This document shows positions 1 to 8,841 of a stretch of DNA of 25,009 bases, one piece after another. This stretch comes from Trichomonas tenax. Lineage: Eukaryota; Parabasalia; Trichomonadida; Trichomonadidae. Every line of letters starts with the position of its first letter. Position 1 is the first letter of the stretch. The stretch is from assembly GCA_023091735.1 (NCBI GenBank), contig JALKBU010000779.1, forward strand, positions 1 to 25,009. The letters run 5' to 3'. Both the position numbers and the translations under genes were made by a program. Under the pieces are notes generated by a model. That model did not search any database. It was not told the origin of the DNA and was given only the letters and a program-made list of their open reading frames with translations.

Positions 1-886
1 GATTATTAATTAAACAATACATTTTAATAAGAAATTATAGAAATTAATGGGATTTCGATATAAATGATAGGAAAATTGTTATAATATGAATTTTGGTGAA
101 ATTATAATTATGGATATTCTCAGAGTGTGATTTTTTGGGGTTTGGACAAAATTTTGGACTACCCCAAAAAATCACACTCTGTATACTACTATTTCATAAT
201 CTGAGGATAAAACTGTACATTTTTACAAAATATAATTCATCAAAAAGTTAGAAAACTCGATAAATTAAAGGCAAGTAATTGCATATAATACCGTTTTGGT
301 ACCTGATGGTTGGGAAAAAATTTTGATTTTTTGTCAATAAAGTGAAATTTACGTGGCAAAATATTTTCGTTTTTGGATGAATCTTCATTAGAAATAGTTT
401 TTGGAACAGAGAATCATTACCATAATAATGTACTGCTCTAGTTAAACTTATCATTACGATATCGACCCTTAATCTAAAAAAAATGAAAGCAATTGATTTC
501 AAAAAAAAAAATCAACATCTCATGTTCATGCCTGCCAGCCTATCAGCTATCCCCATGTATAAGAAAACATATCCATTTCATTGTTTTGGCAAATTTTTCC
601 ACGCAATTTTTTCTCAGACTGTTGAACGATAAAAATAAATTGAAAGTTTTCAGTGTAAACTAATGAATTGGCATATTAACAATCGCTATTTCACTGTTCT
701 TTTTACAAAAAAATCGATAACGGCATCACAGACGAATTTCTTGGGAGCGAAAAAATCGATATTCAAATTATAGACTTCGAATTTTTCGATAAAAAGGTGA
801 AATATGGATATAGCTCGTCTAGTGTATACCAAATATGAACGAAAAAAGAATTTTCAATATTATACATTGAAAATTTCGTTTTTTAA
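1..886. other. AT-rich intergenic region
   Basis: No convincing gene is seen here. The longest reverse-strand frame (248-502) opens on TTG and encodes a phenylalanine/isoleucine-rich string of the kind AT-rich DNA gives by chance. The only ordered structure is the perfect hairpin at 121-181. The end nearest 887 should contain the promoter of the B56 gene, though no perfect TCA-Py-(T/A) initiator sits just before position 887. Confidence 0.6.
121..181. repeat. Perfect inverted repeat, 21-bp arms, 19-nt loop
   Basis: Positions 121-141 and 161-181 are exact reverse complements (21 of 21). The left arm begins CAGAGTGTGA and runs into T6 G4. The 19-nt spacer has a TTGGAC direct repeat at its two ends. 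A perfect 21-bp stem is far from random expectation and is conserved or recent. It could be a tiny fold-back or MITE remnant, a cruciform-forming site or a transcribed hairpin. No gene touches it. Confidence 0.9.
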
Positions 887-2500
887 ATGTGTTCAATGCT
901 CCCTCCTATTCGGGGGAAATTTCACCCGAAAATGGGAGACGCGTCTAGGTACCCGTGTTTCGTGTACTCTAGGAAGCGAACCTATCAATGGTCACGCCCT
1001 ATAGCTCCAAAAGTTGAAGAATGTCCAAAATCTGCGAATATATCGGCAATGGGCTATAGAAAAAAGGTCCCTCCCCCTCCAAGCATGACGGATTTGTCGA
1101 AATCGACCTCAAACATCGATACCGGTCCGATTATAGACACTGAAGTAGATAATGAATCTTTATATCAATCTACAAAAATGATTCGAACTCAAGTGAAAAA
1201 TGTTATATACCAAGTAAAACTCGACGAAATTTCAGAACTAACGTCAGAACAACAAATAAGCGCTAAAGTAAAGCTGTGTACAAATATTTATGATTTTGCA
1301 AGTCCTTATGAAGATTTGCAAGCCAAAGAACAGAAAACGCGTGTTCTATGCGAATTTGTCCAATTTTTCGAGCAGTCTGCGGAATCGAAGAAATTATCGC
1401 CTGAAATCCAGGAACAGCTCATGCAAATGATTAAAGCAAACATCATCAGACCGACACCGTCCATCCCTCATTCGCCGATTCTGCTCGATTTCGCGCTTGT
1501 TTTCGTAGAACCAGCTTGGCCTCAGTTATTTTATGTCTACCAACTTCTCAATAGATTCATCTCACTGTACCCAGACTCGCCACTGTTCAACCTGGAGATC
1601 GTAAGGTCTGCAATATATCTCACGAATTTACCCGATAACAACGAGCGTCTTCAATTATTGTCTTTCCTCAGGGCATACTACGACAGCCACCAGATGCACA
1701 AGGTTGAGATCATCAAGTGCATACAGAAGAAGCTCGCAGATCTGCAGGATTTGGACTCCCCGCCGTTCTGTGTAATGCCACTTCTTGTATATCTCTCTCA
1801 TATCTTCCAGCGATGCAACAAGACACCACCGGAGGAGTTCTACACAGTGATAAGATCATCGGTTTTCCCACTCGCGTTAAATTCTTATTTACCATTGTAT
1901 CATCAGTCGATGTTATCTCTTCTTACAGCTGTACTCCTACCTGAGAGCGCCCTCAACGAAGAGTTCCATCACCTTCTCGTTAGTTTCTTCCCACTAGGAA
2001 ACGGCCAGAAGCAGCCTTGTTTCGTCGACTTCTTGCTCCTTATGATGTCAAAGATGTCGCCAGCACAAGTCACAAACGCCATCAAACCAACAATGAATGT
2101 CTTCGAGAAGGTTGTCAGCGGCGAGCAGATACATGCCGCACAACTGATCTTCGATTTCTTGGCGACAAAGTCCGAGCAGTGGGTAATTGATCACTCGAAG
2201 AGAGTTATTTTGTCACTTTTTGATAGGGTGAAAGTTGTTACAACGAACCATTGGTCGCAAGTAATGAGAGAGAAGGCTCAAGGCGCTCTCGCTGGTCTTG
2301 GAAAACTCGATAGAAAGTCGTTCTTGAAGGCTAAAACAAGTAAATCCTCAGAACAAATAAGAAAAGTAGCCGATGAAGAGAAGCAGGCGGCCAAGAAATG
2401 GGGAAAAATCGTTAATGTTGCAGTTGATTATGATGGAGACACTAAGCAAATTATGGATCAGATCAAACGTAACTTTAGGCCAAGGAAAACCTCGTTTTAA
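887..2500 (+). CDS. PP2A B56-type (B') regulatory subunit
   Basis: This is a regulatory subunit of protein phosphatase 2A, which in other eukaryotes directs the PP2A core enzyme to its substrates. Residues about 125-500 align almost without gaps to the B56 HEAT-like repeats. Visible landmarks are VEPAWPQLFYVYQLLNRF at about 207-224, LFNLEIVR at about 233-240, and near the C-terminus the NHWSQVMREKA segment, which matches the family's THWNK region, followed by a lysine-rich tail. Length (537 aa) is usual for the family. The first 70 residues are unrelated to B56 and include a short proline run (VPPPPS). The start is uncertain: ATGs at 887, 896 and 932 are all in frame, and 932 follows a palindrome containing TCACCC, so a 522-aa product is a good alternative. 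The His-Arg pair that I recall as part of the LxxIxE-binding groove appears as Arg-Ala. The family call is secure; the subtype is not. Confidence 0.9.
   Translation: MCSMLPPIRGKFHPKMGDASRYPCFVYSRKRTYQWSRPIAPKVEECPKSANISAMGYRKKVPPPPSMTDLSKSTSNIDTGPIIDTEVDNESLYQSTKMIRTQVKNVIYQVKLDEISELTSEQQISAKVKLCTNIYDFASPYEDLQAKEQKTRVLCEFVQFFEQSAESKKLSPEIQEQLMQMIKANIIRPTPSIPHSPILLDFALVFVEPAWPQLFYVYQLLNRFISLYPDSPLFNLEIVRSAIYLTNLPDNNERLQLLSFLRAYYDSHQMHKVEIIKCIQKKLADLQDLDSPPFCVMPLLVYLSHIFQRCNKTPPEEFYTVIRSSVFPLALNSYLPLYHQSMLSLLTAVLLPESALNEEFHHLLVSFFPLGNGQKQPCFVDFLLLMMSKMSPAQVTNAIKPTMNVFEKVVSGEQIHAAQLIFDFLATKSEQWVIDHSKRVILSLFDRVKVVTTNHWSQVMREKAQGALAGLGKLDRKSFLKAKTSKSSEQIRKVADEEKQAAKKWGKIVNVAVDYDGDTKQIMDQIKRNFRPRKTSF
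909..930. promoter_or_regulatory. 22-bp near-perfect palindrome at B56 gene start
   Basis: The element reads TTCGGG, then GGAAATTTCA, then CCCGAA. The two 11-bp halves are reverse complements with one mismatch. It lies between the candidate start ATGs at 887/896 and 932 and contains TTTCACCC, an initiator-like TCA+1C that misses the last consensus base. If translation begins at 932 this is promoter or 5'UTR sequence and may be a dimeric factor site. If translation begins at 887 it is coding and the symmetry is fortuitous. Confidence 0.4.
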
Positions 2501-2703
2501 TGATCAAGCAGTGAACCTATTATAATTATAATATATGTATAACAGATTATGACTCGAATCGAATTTTTATATTTTATTTTTTTGTATAGATTGTTTTGTT
2601 AATTAAATATGTAATATTTACTCAACTCCTCCATGTTTCCGCAAACACTAGATTATTGAGGCCTCTTTTTTGCTTTTTTTTTTGTTGAAATTTCGTCTTG
2701 TCT
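2501..2703. other. Downstream flank of B56 gene
   Basis: AT-rich sequence with no ORF, containing T-rich runs. It probably holds the 3' end of the B56 transcript and leads into the left end of the fold-back element. Confidence 0.5.
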
Positions 2704-3410
2704 AAACTTTTATACCCAAAGTCGGCGAAACTCGTTTTCTAACTCACTGGATTAATTTTTTGCTAAGTTATTGAACAACAATGTAAAAAGTCCTGTTGTG
2801 CATGATATATTAAAGAATTAGCTAACAAAGTATATATTTCATTAAAATATTAGGTATATCTTGCATCAAAAACATTGATTTGCCATGATGTGCTTTACTC
2901 ATTATAATATATTATATTCCCATTGTATAGCATTTTTATACCGTAAAATATGTTGTTGTCGATGATAAATAGGTAAATCTAATCACAAATATGCTTTTTA
3001 GCTTTTTTTTTCAAAAAAAGTATTCCAAGTGTTCACACATAAGCTCTGTGTGTTATTCTTCTCAATTTAATAAACTTTTCAAATTTAGCCGCTCAAAAAA
3101 GAATCATCATTATTTTTGGGAGGATAACACACAGAGCTTAGAGCACTTTTTTCAAAAAAAGCATATTTGTGATTAGATTTACCTATTTATCGTTGTCAAC
3201 AACATATTATAATGAGTAAAGCACATCATGGCAAATCAATGTTTTTGATGCAAGATATATCTAATATTTTAATGAAATATATACTTTGTTAGCTAATTCT
3301 TTAATATATCATGCACAACAGGACTTTTTACATTGTTGTTCAATAACTTAGCAAAAAATTAATCCAGTGAGTTAGAAAACGAGTTTCGCCGACTTTGCGT
3401 ATAAAAATTT
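2704..3410. mobile_element. Large fold-back (MITE-like) element, about 700 bp
   Basis: The left arm (about 2704-3059) and the right arm (about 3120-3410) are imperfect reverse complements over roughly 290 bp, with a central loop of about 60 nt. Terminal sequences match closely: AAACTTTTATACCCAAAG on the left against AAATTTTTATACGCAAAG read inward from the right. Matching internal blocks include GTCGGCGAAACTCG, TTGCTAAGTTATTGAACAAC, GATGTGCTTTACTCATTA and AAGCTCTGTGTGTTAT. The left arm has about 40 extra bases near 2907-2946. The mismatches and this indel show the arms have diverged since formation. No transposase is encoded and no clean target-site duplication is visible, so this is a non-autonomous element or an old inverted duplication. 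Confidence 0.8.
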
Positions 3411-3698
3411 AATTGCCCTGAAATTTCGCCAATTCAAAATTGAAAATATAATACAAATTTTTCAAAACTTTCAAAATTAAGTCGAATTTCTTTATAATTA
3501 TAAAATTTAATTAATAGAAATGATATAATTATTGATTTTAAATATGATTTTACACCATTTGGACACAAAATATTTAATTCTAGGTTTATATTTTTGAAAT
3601 GTTTCTAAATTAAGTAAAAATAGATAATGAATGGAACTAATATATTTATATTTTATGATATTATAATAAGAACTCTTTCGTATATTCTAAAATTCACT
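3411..3698. other. AT-rich spacer between fold-back element and PP-loop gene
   Basis: No gene is seen. It lies downstream of the reverse-strand PP-loop gene and presumably contains that transcript's 3' end. Confidence 0.5.
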
Positions 3699-4436
3699 CT
3701 AATCTTTATCAAAATCACCCAATTCGTGGATGAGGCCATCACCACCACCGAGATACTTCTCCTGGACAGCGAACTGTGAGTGGAAGATGTTGTAGTTGAT
3801 GTTAGAAGCAACGTTACTCAAGAACTGGATTGTGCCTCTAAGAACAGTGACTGGGTGCTCCTCCTCAACATCAATGCCAGCCTTGTGTGTTTTCATCTCG
3901 AGCTTCTTTGTAAAGTACTCTATCTCTTCATCCTTAAGGTAGCAGAATGGTCTAATGATTGTGACCTCTGGAGATTCAGGTGAGAGCTGAACCTTCTGGG
4001 CTGGATCTGGGCCATTGAGAACACCATCTGTGCACATTGTTGCAAACATTGTAGCATTCATAAACTCGACAGAATCTGGGATCGCAACTTTGTTGCAGCC
4101 CTCACTCATCGCGTGTTCGACGTACATCTTGTAGAGCTCGTTCTTGTCAGCGACGTCAGCGTGCTGAACGTACTTCAAGTCCATTGGATAGTGTTTGAGA
4201 AAATCTTCGATAATTTCTTTAGTTTCAGGGTCAACTTCTGGTGTGGAGTAGAAGTGGGCGGCGCGTATCTTGCACTTTTGGATCATTTTGGCCTTCTTGA
4301 GGAAAATCCACGCGGCAATTGTTAATCTCGGGTAAGTTGCGTCGATTGGGACTAAAATATCGTCCTCCGGGTTGATGAGATGGAACTCGGCGACTGCTTT
4401 ACCGAACTGCTTTCTAATCTTTGGGAATTTATCCAT
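3699..4436 (-). CDS. TtcA/CTU1-family PP-loop protein, catalytically degenerate
   Basis: The protein (245 aa) is collinear with the TtcA family, whose members thiolate tRNA cytidine-32 using ATP and a cysteine-bound iron-sulfur cluster. Residues 12-40 follow the TtcA N-terminus, residues 112-120 (EGCNKVAIP) match GATKIALGH, and residues 158-176 (VTIIRPFCYLKDEEIEYF) match the IRPLAY-CREKDI block. Yet the signatures are gone. The PP-loop SGGKDS is DATYPR (32-37), the first CxxC is DVAD (94-97), HHRDD is DSVEF (121-125), and the last CxxC region (about 185-200) has no cysteine. Only four isolated cysteines remain (55, 114, 135, 165). The ORF is intact with gene-like codon use, so this looks like an expressed pseudoenzyme rather than a pseudogene. 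It cannot be expected to thiolate tRNA in the known way. Family membership is inferred from pattern, without a search. Confidence 0.75.
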   Translation of the reverse strand: MDKFPKIRKQFGKAVAEFHLINPEDDILVPIDATYPRLTIAAWIFLKKAKMIQKCKIRAAHFYSTPEVDPETKEIIEDFLKHYPMDLKYVQHADVADKNELYKMYVEHAMSEGCNKVAIPDSVEFMNATMFATMCTDGVLNGPDPAQKVQLSPESPEVTIIRPFCYLKDEEIEYFTKKLEMKTHKAGIDVEEEHPVTVLRGTIQFLSNVASNINYNIFHSQFAVQEKYLGGGDGLIHELGDFDKD

Positions 4437-6961
4437 AAAGAAGTGGAAAAACCGAGAAGTGTATTGACTCCATTTTTTTGGAATTTAGCGACCAAAATTG
4501 GTGAATTTAGAATGTCATACATATGTACGATATATACAGATGCCTTTAGTTACTCGACCAAACAGTTAGAGGCACTTTTTGTATCAATTTTTTGACACAT
4601 ATTGTCTGTATATGACTGAAATTATGTAAGCAATGATATATTAATTTTTAAAATTGAAAAAATTTGTAAAGTTTGGATTTACTTTGAATTTTGCCTTCCA
4701 TTTTTGATTATATTCTTGGTCAATCAAGCTTCAGCTATTCAAGTGCGCTCACAGCCGGACAGAACTGTCTTCTAATAATACATTTTTAACTCATAATCGT
4801 AAATAAGAAAATTTGTATATTTTTAAATATCATTTTATATACTACTGACACATCACTGAATGGAATACAATGATACGTATATACCATCTGCTGTCTTTTT
4901 GTTGATTTAATTTGTAATTTGTAGCTAAATTGTAAATTGTGGATCAACATAAGCGACAATACTAATATTCAACCTGATAGTGTGTATTCCTATCGTCACT
5001 AAAGCATATTGATCATACTGGCAATGTTGTCTGTGGACACTCGAAGTCAATACACCTCTAAAAACCGCTCTCCATTAAAATCAATTAATTTATGCTCAAA
5101 TTATAATTATTTGATTCTTTATGTGCTGTATATCGGTTATTTGCTAAATTTAACAATGATGCCATGAATATTGAAACCATTCATTGCAAGGTACCTCTGG
5201 TATTCTAAATATATGTTATATTGATATGTATCCGCATTATTCAAATGTCCTTTCTGTTCAACATCGAATGTTAGGAAAATTTTAGATTCGATTAATCAAT
5301 AACATCTTACGCATATAATTTCTATCTAAATTCAATCATTTTTGCCGTTAAACTTTAGCTTTATTAGGATATATTTTTTCATTACCAAAAATATTATGTG
5401 TTTTGTATGATGTAATCATTATTTATATTTAAAAATTTTCACGAATGTTATATTGCTCATTGTTGCCATCGAAAATATTTTGATATAATTTCTATTTTCG
5501 AGGTTTTCAATTTTTTGAGAACTTTTAACGTACAAAATATTATCGAACAAATTAACAAAACATGAATTAAATCATATTTACAGTATTTACTTCGAAACTT
5601 ATCAAAGTTGAAATTTTTTAGCTAAATTTTATTATTTAGAATGGCATTCAATATAGAGATGATATTTTTACTTCAAATTCCTAAAATCCGCAAATTTCAT
5701 CGGAAATTTGAAAAGTGTGATGAAATGAGAAAATAACATGATAAACTTAAACTACATTGACTAAAGAAAAATATTTGACCTAAAAATGCAAAATGTACAT
5801 TAATCGAATAAAATGTTGAATTAGTGAAGGCAAATTATATGAGATTCTTATATATTATGACAACAAATCTTTTATTCTATGCCCAGCAGTAATATTGCAG
5901 GTATAAAATCATATATTTTTAAAAATACAAAAGAATAAATTCTCATCCTTTTAAATAATTATGCGCTTTTCAACCTGCACATCTATAGGAAAGTCAGATA
6001 GAAAAGAGCAAAACCAGATTTGACTTTTTCACAAAACAAGTTTTCATTTTTTGATGCAATTATGAAATAACATGATTTTCATCTGTTTTTTTGTATATAT
6101 TTCAAAACTACAAAACCAAAATTGAGTTATGATGAGTTTCATCTTGACAAAATGTCAAAATTTCATGTTTGAATAATTTTGAGCAGAGAATCAGATTTTC
6201 TAATTATTGGGGATCATGAACAACAAAAATCAGGTCATTTTAGAATAATGTACGTTAAACATCTGATCCATCACTATCTCCTTACGATTGGAGATAGTTA
6301 ACACCATAAATCATTTACACCATGGAACCATATTATCCTCATAATGTAGAATTCCCAAAAAGCCGAAATTTCAATGCCATTTGATATTGAATTCCTTAAT
6401 TTTTCAATGTTTTAGTCCCGTGATCTTCTTTAAATCAATATGCTTACCTATCCACGGTTGTTAATTATCATTTCAAGCAATATTTCGAATTCTCAAATCA
6501 TAAAAAGTTAGCGAAAACATGGCAAAAGTATTTATTGAATCGAACATATGATTCTTGAACATGCTCCCCTTAAGATGTCCGCCAAATAGTAAGGCAAAGG
6601 ACTACAAATGTTCATAAACGAAAATTTTCTAAAATTTTCATAGAATAAAAAATATAATGTTCATTGTAGTCCCTATATTTTTGGTTTTTATTGATTCTTT
6701 ATCTGAATACTAAACGATTATTTCATTGAAAAAATTGAATGTTTTCCCCATCCAAAATATAGTCCGAGCTTTTTCAATAGTTTACACTAATACCATTCAA
6801 AAGCTTTCAATTTTTTTGAGACTCCTCGGACACTATTAAATGTTGAAATACATGTATAATTTTTTTGTGGATTGTTAATGGCTAAGTAGTATATGATATG
6901 TACGCACTCAGTGAAAGATTATACAAACATATTATTTTATCAAGAATATACATACAATCAA
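4437..6961. other. 2.5-kb gene-free AT-rich region
   Basis: No ORF of credible length or composition is present on either strand. It carries the upstream region of the PP-loop gene, a near-copy of a 15-mer from that upstream region in the opposite orientation (5045-5059), and a small perfect hairpin at 6273-6298. There is also an imperfect fold-back between about 6762 and 6835, where ATAGTCCGAG faces CTCGGACACTATT. Otherwise I see nothing organised. Confidence 0.6.
6273..6298. repeat. Short perfect hairpin, 9-bp arms
   Basis: ACTATCTCC (6273-6281) and GGAGATAGT (6290-6298) are exact reverse complements around an 8-nt loop. It lies alone in gene-free DNA. No run of T follows that would suggest a terminator, and its role is unknown. 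Confidence 0.6.
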
Positions 6962-7966
6962 TTATCTCTTCTTTCCTTTCTTTCCGTCCTTTCCACACTT
7001 TCCTTTGCCTTTTCCTTCATTTCTTGGAGATGAAGACGACGAAGATGGTTGTGCGAATGATACTTGAGGACCTTTGTCATTATGTCGAATCATTATTGGA
7101 TCTATGTGGTTGTTTTTATCTATTTTGAGGAATCCGCCTTTATTCTTGAACTCTCCTGCATACCATGGAGCTGAAAAAACAGTAATAACTGAGTAATCAG
7201 GTGCAAATGGATAATCGATTCCTTCATCAGCCATCTGATGAGCTCTGATAATCTTAGTGAGGTTATTTGCTTCCATGAACTGCTGTGCAGGTTTGTAACC
7301 CCATTTAACAGTCAATCCTCGCTCGCTTGGCGCAAATTCTTCAACATCTTTCGCAGGATCAGACCAAACTAAATCAGCGAGAAATCCGTGCTCTTGGATC
7401 TGCGTTGGCCTTGGAAGTACACGGATTTGATCAAGAGAATGTAAATCAGGTGTCAATCCCCCATGAATGCAGAAATATGAATTATTAATTAATGCTGCTA
7501 ATGGAAGTGTATCAAACACATTAATGAATTCCATGTATGTAGCTTTGTTCTGTTTTGAGCAACATTCAACACAAAATCCATATTCTTCAGTCATTTCTTG
7601 AGTTTCGTGATTTCCTCTAAGAAGAAACATATGATTAGGGTATCTGACCTTCAAAGCAAATAGCAAGCATATAACTTCGAGTGACATCGATCCTCTATCA
7701 ACGTAATCTCCTAAAAACAGATATCTTGCGTTTGGAGGAAACTCTCCATCTTGAAAGACAGTCATAAGATCTGGGAACTGTCCATGTATATCACCAACGA
7801 CGTTAATTGGTGTTCGAAGCTCCAAAATATTTGGTTCTTTTGTGAATATTTCCTTCGAAGCGTTCAAAATTGTCAAAATCGTCTGATTCGGGATCTTTGG
7901 GGGGACACCTTTGCATCTAGTGAGAAGATTAATGATTTCATCAGCTGCTTCTCGTGCTTCTTTCAT
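6962..7966 (-). CDS. PP1-type serine/threonine protein phosphatase catalytic subunit
   Basis: Metal-dependent phosphoprotein phosphatase of the PPP family, closest to PP1 by pattern. In the 334-aa product, GDIHG (58-62), GDYVDRG (86-92), RGNHE (117-121), IHGG (167-170), an arginine at 216 in the DRG-equivalent position, and RAHQ (241-244) supply all expected metal ligands and catalytic residues, so it should be active. The usual SAPNYCGEF loop reads SAPWYAGEF (265-273): the cysteine that binds microcystin covalently in PP1 is alanine, while the neighbouring tyrosine is kept. A serine run and a Gly/Lys-rich tail (about 308-334) extend beyond the fold. I start at 7966 because the upstream in-frame extension to 8041 opens on GTG and encodes a hydrophobic string unlike PP1, and because an initiator-like TCACT lies 19 nt upstream. 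Which regulatory subunits it binds cannot be read from sequence. Confidence 0.93.
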   Translation of the reverse strand: MKEAREAADEIINLLTRCKGVPPKIPNQTILTILNASKEIFTKEPNILELRTPINVVGDIHGQFPDLMTVFQDGEFPPNARYLFLGDYVDRGSMSLEVICLLFALKVRYPNHMFLLRGNHETQEMTEEYGFCVECCSKQNKATYMEFINVFDTLPLAALINNSYFCIHGGLTPDLHSLDQIRVLPRPTQIQEHGFLADLVWSDPAKDVEEFAPSERGLTVKWGYKPAQQFMEANNLTKIIRAHQMADEGIDYPFAPDYSVITVFSAPWYAGEFKNKGGFLKIDKNNHIDPIMIRHNDKGPQVSFAQPSSSSSSPRNEGKGKGKCGKDGKKGKKR

Positions 7967-7982
7967 TTTATTTTTTATAAAA

Positions 7983-7987
7983 GTGAC
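7983..7987 (-). promoter_or_regulatory. Candidate initiator (Inr) of PP1 gene
   Basis: The reverse strand reads TCACT followed by T-rich sequence, fitting the Trichomonas initiator TCA+1Py(T/A). Transcription from 7985 would give a 19-nt leader before the ATG at 7966, a typical trichomonad length. A second TCACT lies at 8002-8006. Such pentamers are common in AT-rich DNA, so the call rests on spacing. Confidence 0.4.
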
Positions 7988-8749
7988 AAATTTTAACAAA
8001 AGTGATAAAATTAAAAAGGGTTTATTTGGTCTGATCCCCACAAAAATAGTATAATGTCATTTTTGATATGACATAATTAGTTTACATTTTAGAGTCGGGA
8101 CTCTCGAAATACGAAAACACATTTCAGAGCATCAATATAAGGTAGAAACAGTTTCTATGATTTTTCAGCCAAGATTCACACAAGTTTGCTTCTTGATAAC
8201 CATTGAATTCATAAGAAAATTCCAAATTTGGTAATTGGTTGTTCAATTTCTGTGTTAAAAGCGAAAGAATCGAAAAATATACTTAACTGGAAAAATACAT
8301 TGTATTTGCGATCTATTTTTAATACAAATACACTAATATAGATCCGGATCAGGATATATCGAAAGTAATTATTGTGTTTGATGTGTATACACTATATGAT
8401 ATCTAAAGAAATAAATTGTTGGTATGTTTGGATGTAAAATAATGTCCACAAACCTTATAATGAGTGAGATAGAGAAAAATGAAATATGAAAATATGCCAA
8501 CGCTAAAACACTGATGGACAAAAAGAATTGAAATTTTATATGAGCAACCTATGAAAAGACTAAATATCACAAAATTTTCGGAAAATTCTACGGTAAATTA
8601 CACCAATGATTTTTCTGATGCGGATACCTCATTTTTGATGATGCAAACAGCATTGACGTGCAATGATTAGAACATAGCATAAAGCGTTACCGATTTTATC
8701 CAGTTTTGTCTGTCGATCTGACCAGATAGTGAAATTTTATAGTTTTTTC

Positions 8750-8754
8750 TCATT
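8750..8754 (+). promoter_or_regulatory. Candidate initiator of kinase gene (one of three)
   Basis: TCATT fits TCA+1Py(T/A). From here the first ATG would be 8773, giving the longer product. Alternatives TCATT (8806-8810) and TCACA (8838-8842) would both give the 8842 start. The sequence does not decide between them. Confidence 0.25.
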
Positions 8755-8841
8755 ATTCGAACAGAGCTTAACATGCTGATAACTTTTTATTTGAAATTGT
8801 TTTGTTCATTTTATTTCTTTTCCAAGGCGTTCTTTTTTCAC

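Larger units (their letters stand above)
7967..8841. other. Divergent promoter region between PP1 and kinase genes
   Basis: About 870 bp of AT-rich DNA separates the divergent start codons. It should hold both promoters. Initiator-like pentamers occur at 7983-7987 (reverse) and at 8750-8754, 8806-8810 and 8838-8842 (forward). No other gene is seen. Confidence 0.5.

Noticed and set aside
248..502. 84-aa reverse-strand frame
   Set aside because: Opens on TTG, is AT-driven in composition and has no family resemblance.
804..830. tRNA-like A-box (TAGCTCGTCTAG)
   Set aside because: No matching B-box, anticodon arm or acceptor stem around it.
2685..3432. TGAAATTTCG at both flanks of the fold-back element as target-site duplication
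   Set aside because: The copies are 9 bp away from the element ends rather than adjacent, and GAAATTTC is itself palindromic and common in this DNA.
7967..8041. N-terminal extension of the PP1 frame
   Set aside because: Opens on GTG, encodes a hydrophobic string absent from PP1 and lies upstream of a good initiator-like site.
8773..8841. Hydrophobic 23-residue extension of the kinase, possible signal anchor
   Set aside because: It is T-rich leader-like DNA; a membrane anchor on a CDK-like kinase would be exceptional, and the ATG at 8842 gives a normal N-terminus. Kept as an alternative in the entry.
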